Virus record (IMG/VR): IMGVR_UViG_3300028414_001077
Span: 1-42,492 of that record
DNA from: a virus
DNA: 42,492 nt
Direction: 5' to 3' (one strand)
Under the pieces are notes generated by a model. It ran no database searches. It had not been told where the DNA came from and saw only the letters and a program-made list of their open reading frames with translations. The position numbers and the translations under genes are program-made. Of the stretch, positions 33,049-40,595 are shown piece after piece. The first letter of the stretch is position 1. Every line of letters begins with the position of its first letter.

Positions 33049-33826
33049 AATATTATTGGCTGGACCATGGATTGGGGAGTTTGGATGGGAATTATTTTGT
33101 TGGCAAGGATTTGTTAGAAAATTATCAAAAAATTATGACAAGACTATCATAATAGGGAGACCAACAAATAAATTATTATATTCAGACTTTGCTGATGAAT
33201 ATATAAAGTTTGACCCAGAAAGTTTTAAAACTGATGCATGGAATTGTCACGGTGCTAAATCAGCAAACGATATCATATCAAGTATTCCACATACTGATTA
33301 TTTAAATGGTGTTTTTGATATCGGCATGAGGTATAGTCAGAAAGGTGTTACAGACACTAAGGGATTATTCTTTAGTCAACAAGATTTTATAAAATTAATA
33401 TCCGATAAGAAAGGTAAAAAGTTTGATGTTATATTCCATTGTAGAAATAAATCAACTGGTTCTGACAGAAACTGGTCTTACGAACAATGGGTACAACTAA
33501 AAGAAGATTTAGGTAACTTATCGGTTGCGTGTATTGGTAATCATGAATCATTTCATATCCCAGGTACTGAAGACTTAAGAGGTATTGATTTAGATGAGTT
33601 AGTTGCGACAATGAATGAGAGTAATCTTATCATAGGACCAAGTAGTGGCCCAATGCACCTAGCTAGTCTCGCTGGTATGACACACTTAGTATGGAGTACC
33701 GAATATAATAGGGTTAGGTATGAAAAAGACTGGAATCCATTAAGAACAAAGGTTATATTTTATTCTGAAGGTGGATGGAATCCAAAACCTTTAGATATTT
33801 CAAAAATTATAAAAAATATAGTATGA
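33032..33826 (+). CDS. GT9 / heptosyltransferase-like glycosyltransferase
   Basis: A 264-residue GT-B enzyme, shorter than LPS heptosyltransferases (about 320-350). The N-terminus has a KILLAGPWIGEFGWELFCWQ segment and a KTIIIGRPTNKLLYSDF strand-helix. The C-terminal half has the GT9 signature ESNLIIGPSSGPMHLASLAG, which binds the nucleotide sugar, and HLVW after it. In bacteria this family moves heptose from ADP-heptose to lipid A-core sugars. The following HldD-like, HldE-kinase-like and HldE-transferase-like genes would supply that donor. The start overlaps the previous gene by 17 bases. The heptose donor is inferred from context. Confidence 0.75.
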   Translation: MHTTPKILLAGPWIGEFGWELFCWQGFVRKLSKNYDKTIIIGRPTNKLLYSDFADEYIKFDPESFKTDAWNCHGAKSANDIISSIPHTDYLNGVFDIGMRYSQKGVTDTKGLFFSQQDFIKLISDKKGKKFDVIFHCRNKSTGSDRNWSYEQWVQLKEDLGNLSVACIGNHESFHIPGTEDLRGIDLDELVATMNESNLIIGPSSGPMHLASLAGMTHLVWSTEYNRVRYEKDWNPLRTKVIFYSEGGWNPKPLDISKIIKNIV

Positions 33827-34689
33827 TTGCATTATTAACAGGATATAATGGTTTTATCGGTCAGAACTTGAAAAAGGTTCTGATAAAAAGAGGTTATAAC
33901 ATATTAGGTATCGAGAAAGAAAATGTTATAGAATATTTAGGTGAAGACATTAATGTGTTTGATAATCTTGTTAGAGAATGTGACGTTATTTTCCATGTAG
34001 GAGCTATCTCTGATACTGCAAATCAAGATTACCATGAAATGCTTTTATATAACTATCAATTCACTAAAATATTAACTGACTTAGCTAATAAACACGGTAA
34101 GAAGGTAATTTACTCAAGTTCCGCAAGTGTTTATGGTGATGGACACAATACAAGTGTTCCAAATAACATATACGCCTGGTCTAAGCTATTAGGTGAAGAA
34201 TATGGTAGACTTTCTTATCCAGAAGGTTTTACATCACTTAGATATTTTAATGTTTATGGGCCTGGTGAAGAGCACAAGGGTAATATGTCATCAATTGGTT
34301 ACCAAGCATATCTTCATCATCACCAAAATAATATGATATACTCATTTAATTTATTCCCTAAAAAACCAACAAGAGACTTTGTTTATGTTAAGGATGTAGT
34401 ATCAGCTAATATTGCAGCATCTGAAGCTGAATGTGGTATTTATGACGTGGGTAGCGGTTCGTCAAGGTCTTTTGAAGATTTCCTTTACAATATGAGTAAA
34501 ATTCCGTATAATTATGTGAGTGAAGATAAGATACCAGAATGGTATCAGTTTTACACTAAAGCTAACGAAGAAATGTGGTTACCAAACTGGGAACCAATGT
34601 TTCAATTAGAAGATGGGTGTAGAGACTATTTAAACTACTTAAAAGATGGAAGGAAAGAAGATACTACTACTGGGAGAAACCTGTCTTGA
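33823..34689 (+). CDS. hldD: NAD(P)-dependent sugar epimerase, HldD-like
   Basis: A 288-residue extended short-chain dehydrogenase (bacterial HldD about 310). The ATG at 33823 (MIALLTGYNGF) overlaps the previous stop by four bases; a longer start at 33775 lacks family support. It has the nucleotide loop TGYNGFIGQNL, the catalytic SSSASVYGDG and YAWSK (Tyr-x3-Lys). The segment LRYFNVYGPGEEHKGNMSS closely matches HldD (RYFNVYGPREGHKGSMAS). RDFVYVKDVVSANI is also of HldD type. HldD inverts C6 of ADP-D-glycero-heptose to give ADP-L-glycero-heptose. The heptose assignment is supported by the HldE-type genes around it. The gene symbol is by homology pattern. Confidence 0.85.
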   Translation: MIALLTGYNGFIGQNLKKVLIKRGYNILGIEKENVIEYLGEDINVFDNLVRECDVIFHVGAISDTANQDYHEMLLYNYQFTKILTDLANKHGKKVIYSSSASVYGDGHNTSVPNNIYAWSKLLGEEYGRLSYPEGFTSLRYFNVYGPGEEHKGNMSSIGYQAYLHHHQNNMIYSFNLFPKKPTRDFVYVKDVVSANIAASEAECGIYDVGSGSSRSFEDFLYNMSKIPYNYVSEDKIPEWYQFYTKANEEMWLPNWEPMFQLEDGCRDYLNYLKDGRKEDTTTGRNLS

Positions 34690-35422
34690 TAAGTTCATTT
34701 ATGGAACTTGCGATAGACTTAATCCAGAAGCTCCAACACCAGTATTCAAGGAAACTAAATCACACTCCAATGTAGGAATGGCTGGTAATGTATATGAGAA
34801 TTTAAAATGGTTAGGATTACCAACTGAATTTATTTCAAATAAAGCTCAAATAACTAAGAGTAGGTTTGTTGATGAAGTATCTAATTATATACTCATTAGG
34901 GTTGACGATGAACCAAAATTAAAAGCGTTAACATTGAAGGATATTGATGTTAGTAGGTTAGAAGAATATGATGCTATTGTTATCAGTGATTATAATAAAG
35001 GTCTTTTAGGTAAGGAATTTTTAAGTAACTTATTTACGCACACTAAGGCTTTGAATATCAAAACCTTTATGGATACTAAAAAAGATATTGATGAATGGGC
35101 TATTGAATGTGATTATATTAAGATTAATCAAAAAGAATTTAACAACCCAAAACACATCAAATACCTTTCAAATAATTTTTTCAAAAATAAATTAATTGTT
35201 ACACTTGGTTCCGATGGCTGCCTTTATTCAGGCCAACAACATAAAACTATAGAAGTACCTGTCAGAGATGTCGTTGGTGCTGGGGACACGTTTTTAGCTG
35301 GTTTGGTTTATGGTTACCTTATAGACGGTGAAATAGAGAGTGGCATAAGACTCGCTAATAGACTTTCAGCTGACGTTGTATCAAAAAGAGGTGTAGCATT
35401 ACCAGATAAAAAAATGATATGA
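34646..35422 (+). CDS. hldA: PfkB-family sugar kinase, HldE N-domain (HldA)-like
   Basis: A 258-residue kinase matching the kinase half of HldE: ILLLGETCLDKFIYGTCDRL, NPEAPTPVFKE, AIVISDYNKGLLG, KTFMDTKKD, and the PfkB end motif VVGAGDTFLAG with the catalytic Asp. The Gly-rich N-motif is GMAGNV. It would phosphorylate D-glycero-D-manno-heptose 7-phosphate at C1. In E. coli this domain is fused to the nucleotidyltransferase; here that half is a separate gene 3.7 kb away. It is shorter than usual (about 318). The start overlaps the HldD-like gene by 44 bases in another frame; no closer ATG keeps the first strand. Confidence 0.85.
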   Translation: MEGKKILLLGETCLDKFIYGTCDRLNPEAPTPVFKETKSHSNVGMAGNVYENLKWLGLPTEFISNKAQITKSRFVDEVSNYILIRVDDEPKLKALTLKDIDVSRLEEYDAIVISDYNKGLLGKEFLSNLFTHTKALNIKTFMDTKKDIDEWAIECDYIKINQKEFNNPKHIKYLSNNFFKNKLIVTLGSDGCLYSGQQHKTIEVPVRDVVGAGDTFLAGLVYGYLIDGEIESGIRLANRLSADVVSKRGVALPDKKMI

Positions 35423-36261
35423 AGATACTATTCGTAGCAGTATTTAACAAGAGCTCTACTAATTGGGCTCAGTCACAAGCATTTCAAGAGAATGGGCATC
35501 AGGTAATTGAATTCAATTATAGAGACATAGCAGCTAAGGTAGGAAACTATAAACGTGACGACATTCTTATCGAAACCTGTAATAATGAAAAACCAGACAT
35601 TCTTATATTCAGTAAATGTAATGAAATAGATGTAAGGGTTGTTATCGAATGTAACGAGATTACGAAAACCGTACTTTGGTACATGGACCCACTCAATTAC
35701 AACTTCAATAAATCATTAGTTAAAAAGATAAAACATTGTCATAAGGTTTATTGTGCATTGTGGGACCCATATGAAGCTGCAAAGCAATATGGTGGTGATA
35801 AAGTAAACTTCTTACAAGAAGGTTTCGACCACATACAGAATTATCCTGTAAATACTGATTACCTATATGAAGCCTCATTTATTGGTGTGCTTAGAAATAA
35901 AAGAGTTGATTACCATAGAGAAATAGGGTTTAAAGTTATATCTGACGCATATGGTGAAAAACATTCTGAAGCAGTTAGTCAATCTAAAATTAACTTAAAC
36001 TTCACTGAAGGTGGCACTTCCGACAGAACCTATAAGGTATTGGCTAGTAAAGGATTTCTACTTACTGAACCGTGGCCAAACATGGGACTAGATTTTATAG
36101 ACGGTAAAGACCTGGTTACATTCAATAATAGTAATGAATTAAAGAATAAGATTGAATACTACCTTAATAATGAAGAAGAACGGTTAATAATTGCCGAAAA
36201 TGGTTACAAGTCCGTTCAAAAGTTTAGTAGGCTTGAATGGGCTAAAAAAATACTAAAATAA
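35419..36261 (+). CDS. Glycosyltransferase, CgeB-like GT-B
   Basis: A 280-residue GT-B protein. The first half (KILFVAVFNKSSTNWAQSQA, then PDILIFSKCNEIDV) is the acceptor-side Rossmann fold. The second has the CgeB-type segment SKINLNFTEGGTSDRTYKVL, in which Arg-Thr-Tyr takes the place of the usual R-x-F/Y-E. GFLLTEPWPNM, ELKNKIEYYLNNEEER and RLEWAKKIL follow. These enzymes move sugars in spore or phage glycosylation. It starts on the previous stop (four-base overlap) and ends the first stretch of the operon. Confidence 0.8.
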   Translation: MKILFVAVFNKSSTNWAQSQAFQENGHQVIEFNYRDIAAKVGNYKRDDILIETCNNEKPDILIFSKCNEIDVRVVIECNEITKTVLWYMDPLNYNFNKSLVKKIKHCHKVYCALWDPYEAAKQYGGDKVNFLQEGFDHIQNYPVNTDYLYEASFIGVLRNKRVDYHREIGFKVISDAYGEKHSEAVSQSKINLNFTEGGTSDRTYKVLASKGFLLTEPWPNMGLDFIDGKDLVTFNNSNELKNKIEYYLNNEEERLIIAENGYKSVQKFSRLEWAKKILK

Positions 36262-36273
36262 CAAATATAAAAC

Positions 36274-36304
36274 TTGATTTATAGTACAATATAACCTATA
36301 TTTA
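36274..36304 (+). promoter_or_regulatory. Bacteroidota-type internal promoter before methyltransferase
   Basis: TTG at 36274-36276, a 20-base spacer, and TATATTTA at 36297-36304, followed by a leader of about 27 bases to the ATG at 36338. The spacing is identical to the helicase and polymerase promoters. TATATTTATA also contains the late-type motif, so this site may serve both phases. Confidence 0.5.
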
Positions 36305-36337
36305 TAGTAATATAAAAATAAAAGATATAGTTCAAAT

Positions 36338-36982
36338 ATGAGTAATTTAAAAAATGAATATGGAAAAATAGTGAATAAAACCACTAATCTTGAAGAAGCC
36401 TTTAAATGGGCGTGTGATGGTCCACATCATTTAGTCCCATACAATAAAGAAAATTACAAACCATTAAATGAATATGACAAAAAATCTAACAACCTATACG
36501 GTGACCATCTAAGAGATTTATTAAAACATATTAAAAATTGTAATCATATCACAGAAGTGGGACATAACATAGGTCACACGGCTAGAGTGTTTTTATATAC
36601 AAAACCAAATAAATTAGTATCCTATGACATAAAAGACTTTTCTAAAAATGGTGTGAAAGAATTGGCAGAAAAAAATAATATTAAATATGAATTTTATGTT
36701 AAAAATAGTTTAGATATTAATATTGATGATTTTGAACAAACAGATTTTTTATGGTTGGATGGGAATCATTCTGAGACACACGTTTATAAAGAATTAAATA
36801 AATTTGAAGGTAAAGTTAATAAGTATATATTCTCTGATGATACTGAAGCTGAAGGGACTCCTGGACCAACTGGTTATGGTGTCCTAAAGGCATTTAATAA
36901 ATTTTTAGCTGATAATGATAATTGGGAGTTAGAAACCCAAAGTATATTAGGACCTGGTTTTATTGGAATTAAAAGAAAGTAA
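36338..36982 (+). CDS. Class I SAM-dependent methyltransferase
   Basis: A 214-residue Rossmann-fold methyltransferase of the Methyltransf_24 type. Motif I is EVGHNIGHTARVFL (73-86). An acidic SYDIKDF ends strand 2, and FLWLDGNHSETHVYKEL (138-154) with its DGNH places the likely metal or catalytic residues. Then comes YIFSDDT. In glycan loci this family usually O-methylates sugars. It follows the only wide gap in the operon and has its own promoter, and its base composition is more A-rich than that of its neighbours, so it may have been added later. It overlaps the next gene by one base (TAATG). Confidence 0.8.
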   Translation: MSNLKNEYGKIVNKTTNLEEAFKWACDGPHHLVPYNKENYKPLNEYDKKSNNLYGDHLRDLLKHIKNCNHITEVGHNIGHTARVFLYTKPNKLVSYDIKDFSKNGVKELAEKNNIKYEFYVKNSLDINIDDFEQTDFLWLDGNHSETHVYKELNKFEGKVNKYIFSDDTEAEGTPGPTGYGVLKAFNKFLADNDNWELETQSILGPGFIGIKRK

Positions 36983-37428
36983 TGGGTTTAGTAATTTCAT
37001 ATCCAATATTTTTTAATTCTGGTAGAAAATCCACAGACATTTATAGGGATGGATTAATTAGAAACGCTAAAAAATATAAAGACATTTTCCCTAAAGCCAA
37101 AATGGTGGTGTACCATGACAATAGTGTTGATGATATCTTACTTACAACTCTTAAAGAGTGTGGAGTAACTTTAAAAGAAAGACCAAGTAATAATAACTGG
37201 TCTGGCACTTTCTGGAGGTTCGAAGAATTAGACAATATGGTTAACTATGAAAGATTCTTAAGGGATTTTGTTTGGTCACAAGCAAAAGAAAGAGCATTAA
37301 TTAATATAGAAAAAAGGTCATTCGAATCACTAAAAAACATCGTTAATAGTCGCCCACATATAGTACCCAAGTGGATGTTAGAAGATAATTATTTAGAAAG
37401 AATTTTTACGAAATGGAGCGCAAAATAA
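36982..37428 (+). CDS. Truncated glycosyltransferase-like protein
   Basis: A 148-residue protein. Its first ~80 residues (LVISYPIFFNSGRKSTDIYR, AKMVVYHDNSVDD, GTFWRFEELD) match the N-terminal part of a glycosyltransferase-like family seen in large phages. There the sequence normally goes on, after 'FWRF', to an RDxDS-type metal site. That site is absent. What follows (SQAKERALINIEKRSFESLK, PKWMLEDNYL) looks like a C-terminal helical end. An internal deletion that left a short fusion of the two ends is likely. It may be inactive or act as an accessory subunit. Its end overlaps the next gene by 16 bases. Confidence 0.55.
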   Translation: MGLVISYPIFFNSGRKSTDIYRDGLIRNAKKYKDIFPKAKMVVYHDNSVDDILLTTLKECGVTLKERPSNNNWSGTFWRFEELDNMVNYERFLRDFVWSQAKERALINIEKRSFESLKNIVNSRPHIVPKWMLEDNYLERIFTKWSAK

Positions 37429-38417
37429 AAATACTATTTATATGTCCTGGTGGGCAAACCAATTTAAACTCACCAAGCGAAAATTTAGCCAAATATATTA
37501 ATTTAAATTATGGTAATATAGAAATAGATATTTTTAATCAAACTTACAGACCAGTTAAAAATAGCGCTATAGGTTATGATTTGATTTGGGGCGACATGGA
37601 TGGTAATAATGTACCATCAATTGCTATTAAACTGTCAAAAGAAGCCAACATCCCCTGTTATATTCATGGTGAATGGGTACCACCATATAGATTTGAAAAT
37701 GGATGGTCCAAATACTTTAACGAACCAACCAACTTAGGTCACAAAGGTAGGTACATGCAGAACTTAAAAGCCATGCAAGACGCTGATGTTGTTAGTCTCG
37801 CACTTAGTTCTACTCCAGGTGGGTTTGAATGGATTAAGGAAAAGACTGGGATTGATTTCAACAATAAGTTTGTTAGGTATCCAGCCTGTAAAGAATATGA
37901 TATAATTAACTTACCAAAGAAGAATCAAGTTGCAACTATTGCCAGGGTTAATGATGGTAAGAAAAGAGTGTCACGCACAGTTGAAGCTATCGCTAAGACT
38001 GAAACTAAACCCAAGTTCGTTGTGATTGGTGGAAACATATCTCACCCTAACGTTAATATTGAGGCCCTGGGCGCTTTTAATAATGATGACAAGGTAAAGA
38101 TTTACGCTGAGAGTAAATTAGCCATACAACATTGGTCTGGTATTCCACCAGCTGAATCAATACAACAATTATGCCCAGTAATTAGTTTCGATATTCCATA
38201 CATGAAAGAATTATATGGCGATGGACTTATCTGGGTTAATAAAGACGACACGGACGATTTAGCGAGTAAAATAGACTACTGGTTAACACACGACAATGAG
38301 AGAGAAGAGTTTGCTCATTATAGTAGAGAAAAGCTATTAAATGGTGAATATGGGGTTAAATTAGATTCTAAGAGAGCAGAATTAGTTGTCCAAAATATCT
38401 TAAATGTTATTAAGTAA
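37413..38417 (+). CDS. Glycosyltransferase, GT-B fold (GT4-like)
   Basis: A 334-residue GT-B enzyme. The N-terminal half (KIKILFICPGGQTNLNSPSE, then GYDLIWGDMDG, IPCYIHGEWVPP) resembles the acceptor-side fold of GT4. The second half has VATIARVNDGKKRVSRTVEA and FVVIGGNISHP (donor-side strands). QHWSGIPPAESIQQLCPVIS stands in place of the usual E-x7-E motif, and LYGDGLIWVNKDDTDDLASK follows. It starts inside the preceding short gene and overlaps the cupin start by one base, so it is fully embedded in the operon. Donor and acceptor are unknown. Confidence 0.82.
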   Translation: MERKIKILFICPGGQTNLNSPSENLAKYINLNYGNIEIDIFNQTYRPVKNSAIGYDLIWGDMDGNNVPSIAIKLSKEANIPCYIHGEWVPPYRFENGWSKYFNEPTNLGHKGRYMQNLKAMQDADVVSLALSSTPGGFEWIKEKTGIDFNNKFVRYPACKEYDIINLPKKNQVATIARVNDGKKRVSRTVEAIAKTETKPKFVVIGGNISHPNVNIEALGAFNNDDKVKIYAESKLAIQHWSGIPPAESIQQLCPVISFDIPYMKELYGDGLIWVNKDDTDDLASKIDYWLTHDNEREEFAHYSREKLLNGEYGVKLDSKRAELVVQNILNVIK

Positions 38418-38791
38418 TGAGTAAACCAATACCAAAAAAAGGAAAATTAGTACCAAAGAAATGGGGCTACGAATTATGGATACACAATAGTGAAGCTTAT
38501 TGTGGTAAATTACTTGTATTCAATAAAGGAGCTAAGTTTAGTATGCACTATCATATTCGCAAGGAAGAGACATGGTACATATCTAAAGGTGAATTTGAAT
38601 ATAATTGGATTGACACTACAAACGCAAATAGAATAACACAAACAATTAAAGAAGGTGATATAATTCACTTAGTTCAGGGACAACCACACCAGCTTAAAGC
38701 ACTAACTGATGGTGCTACAGTTTTTGAAGTATCAACAGAACACTTTGATGAAGATAGCTATAGAGTCGAACCAGGTGACTCTCAAAAATAA
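38417..38791 (+). CDS. Cupin, sugar-isomerase-like
   Basis: A 124-residue single-domain cupin. The N-terminal WGYELWIHNS segment is followed by GKLLVFNKGAKFSMHYHIRK, with HxH, and then EETWYISKGEF with the Glu (cupin motif 1). Motif 2 is EGDIIHLVQGQPHQLKAL, with the fourth metal-binding His. This resembles the C-terminal domain of type II mannose-6-phosphate isomerase and sugar-phosphate isomerase-like cupins. It sits directly before the HAD and HldE-transferase genes. No GmhA-type heptose isomerase is in the window, so an aldose-ketose isomerase step in heptose synthesis is one possibility. A binding-only role is another. Confidence 0.75.
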   Translation: MSKPIPKKGKLVPKKWGYELWIHNSEAYCGKLLVFNKGAKFSMHYHIRKEETWYISKGEFEYNWIDTTNANRITQTIKEGDIIHLVQGQPHQLKALTDGATVFEVSTEHFDEDSYRVEPGDSQK

Positions 38792-38793
38792 AT

Positions 38794-39084
38794 ATGCTAA
38801 TATATGTTGACATAGACGGTACTATTTGCGAGTCATTTAACTCGGATTACCATAAATCGATTCCCATCCAAGAAAACGTTGATAAAATAAATAAACTTTA
38901 TAATGAAGGTCACACCATAATATATTGGACAGCCAGAGGTCAAACGTCTGGTAAAAACTGGACCGAACTAACTAATAAACAGTTAGTAGAATGGGGTTGC
39001 TTATTCCACGAAATAATTTGTAACGAAAAACCACATTATGATTTACTCATATGTGATAAAACTAAAAGGATTGAAGAGATATGA
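38794..39084 (+). CDS. Mini HAD-family phosphatase
   Basis: A 96-residue capless HAD hydrolase. Motif I is YVDIDGTIC (DxDGT), motif II is the Thr in YWTARG, motif III the Lys of NEKP, and motif IV YDLLICDK. All catalytic residues are present, so it should be active on phosphate esters. Its WTARGQTSGKNWTELTNKQL segment is of the kind found in capsule and LPS loci. It lies between the cupin and the HldE-transferase half, so it may do the GmhB step (removal of the 7-phosphate from heptose 1,7-bisphosphate). GmhB is about twice as long and has a zinc loop, so this is a functional guess. Confidence 0.8.
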   Translation: MLIYVDIDGTICESFNSDYHKSIPIQENVDKINKLYNEGHTIIYWTARGQTSGKNWTELTNKQLVEWGCLFHEIICNEKPHYDLLICDKTKRIEEI

Positions 39085-39488
39085 TAGTATGGGTTAATGG
39101 GTGTTTTGATGTATTACACATAGGTCATATAGAATTACTTAGATACGCAAAAAATTTAGGTGATAAATTAATAGTTGGTATAGATAGCGATGAGCGTGTT
39201 AAAGAGCTCAAAGGTGATACTAGACCATTCAATAATCAATTTGATAGAACTGAAATGCTTAGAGCTATTAAATATGTTGACCAGGTAGTTATATTTAACT
39301 CTGAAAAAGAACTAATAGCGTCAATAGATAAATATAATGTTCATACAATGGTAGTGGGCGATGATTACAAGGATAAGGAAGTTATTGGTTCTGAAAATGC
39401 AAAAAAGGTAATGTTCTTCCAAAAGCTTGACAATTATTCTACAACACATATATTAGAGTATGAAAACATTTGTAACAGTAAAAAGTGA
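39081..39488 (+). CDS. hldC: Nucleotidyltransferase, HldE C-domain (HldC)-like
   Basis: A 135-residue cytidylyltransferase-fold protein matching the second half of HldE. It has WVNGCFDVLHIGHIELL with the HxGH motif, LIVGIDSDERVKELKGDTRP (HldE: R-LKGDSRP), an R-TEMLRAIKYVDQVV helix, MVVGDDYKDKEVIGSENA (HldE: VKGGDYKPEEIAGS) and the C-terminal YSTTHIL, equivalent to STTNII. It would join heptose 1-phosphate to ATP, giving ADP-D-glycero-heptose. The four-base overlap with the mini HAD gene suggests the pair works in one pathway. The nucleotide used (ATP or CTP) cannot be fixed from sequence. Confidence 0.85.
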   Translation: MIVWVNGCFDVLHIGHIELLRYAKNLGDKLIVGIDSDERVKELKGDTRPFNNQFDRTEMLRAIKYVDQVVIFNSEKELIASIDKYNVHTMVVGDDYKDKEVIGSENAKKVMFFQKLDNYSTTHILEYENICNSKK

Positions 39489-39621
39489 TGGGTCCAAGGG
39501 ACCAAAAATTAACGCTAAAGACTTCAATGAAGCGGAAGAATTATTAAAATCAATGAATCAAAATAAAGAAAAGGTACGATATAAAATTGTTGGTGAAGAA
39601 ATCATAATACCGATACAATGA
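39460..39621 (+). CDS. Small unrecognised protein
   Basis: A 53-residue protein beginning MKTFVTVKSDGSKGPKINAK and ending VRYKIVGEEIIIPIQ, with a predicted beta-helix-beta outline. It starts 29 bases inside the HldE-transferase-type gene and overlaps the next start by four bases (ATGA), which supports it being translated. No function is suggested. Confidence 0.5.
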   Translation: MKTFVTVKSDGSKGPKINAKDFNEAEELLKSMNQNKEKVRYKIVGEEIIIPIQ

Positions 39622-40592
39622 TAGATAAAATTAAAAAATGGTTTAAAAGACAAGCAACCGCATTCGCATTAGCAACAGCTAGTGTTGAGAAGGATTCCCT
39701 TAAACAATCATCTATTGAGTTAGAAGGTAATATCGGTCAAGTACAAAGACACAATCAAGGAACTCTAGCAGATGCACTAGATAGAGGTGAAATAACTCAA
39801 GAAGTAAAAGAATTAAGGTGGAGACTATTTAAAGTCTTGGAAGCTTCTGATAAAATGGTTATTAATTCATTATCTGTAGATGATGAAGGTTACCATGATT
39901 TAAATGTTAAAAAAAGTACTTCAGCTACAATAAAATCTGGTTTAAAGAAAATTAAATTAGATACTCATGATGACTACCCACTTGAAATGGTTATAAATAA
40001 TAAAGAAGTTACTCTTAGTGGAATTGACATTATATCAAATGATAATATTAAGGAATATGATTTAGATGAAAGAGTTGAATCAGTTAAATCTGATGATGAG
40101 TCTAAATCAGCGACATTAGGTGAAATAAGTAATGATGATTACCACTCTAATATTAAAACTGATAAACCAATTAAAATAATTAGAGATTTAAGACCTAAAT
40201 TTGAGTTGGAATCCTTTACTAATAAACTAAATATCCGTATAATAAATGACAAGGAAAGGTTATTAGAATTCTACGTAAGTATTTACCCTGATGAGTATGA
40301 TAGAAAAACTAGATTATTTTTATCTGAGGTTAAAAAAGCGATTAAAAACCCTAGAGCTAGTAACATGTTAGATATTATTGGTGTTGGTTTTACATCATAT
40401 AAAGATATTGGTGTTAAAGACTTCCATCAATTTCATTATGAAGTTAAGGAGTTTGATAAGATAGTTCAGTTTGATGGTTATTATGTGATTAAATTTAAAT
40501 CTGAAGTAATCTTAAATGGTGAATATTTATTAGAAAAGTACAGGTTAGAAGAACTAGACCAAAAATACAAAAATAAGGAATCAAAAAGGTAA
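39618..40592 (+). CDS. Unrecognised phage protein
   Basis: A 324-residue protein. The N-terminal ~75 residues are helical and basic (MIDKIKKWFKRQATAFALAT). A Gln/Asn stretch and an ELRWRLFKVLEASDKM helix follow. The middle (about 125-190) is acidic and probably flexible. The C-terminal ~130 residues are compact, with the alternating pattern of a small alpha/beta domain (RPKFELESFTNKLNIRIIND, LLEFYVSIYPDEYDRKTR, FDGYYVIKFKSEVILNGEYL). I do not recognise the family. It lies directly upstream of phoH, 3 bases apart, so the two may be coupled. Confidence 0.55.
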   Translation: MIDKIKKWFKRQATAFALATASVEKDSLKQSSIELEGNIGQVQRHNQGTLADALDRGEITQEVKELRWRLFKVLEASDKMVINSLSVDDEGYHDLNVKKSTSATIKSGLKKIKLDTHDDYPLEMVINNKEVTLSGIDIISNDNIKEYDLDERVESVKSDDESKSATLGEISNDDYHSNIKTDKPIKIIRDLRPKFELESFTNKLNIRIINDKERLLEFYVSIYPDEYDRKTRLFLSEVKKAIKNPRASNMLDIIGVGFTSYKDIGVKDFHQFHYEVKEFDKIVQFDGYYVIKFKSEVILNGEYLLEKYRLEELDQKYKNKESKR

Positions 40593-40595
40593 TAT

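Noticed and set aside
33775-33822. N-terminal extension of the HldD-like epimerase
   Set aside because: The extra 16 residues lie inside the GT9 gene and precede the first strand of the Rossmann fold. The ATG at 33823 makes the common four-base overlap.
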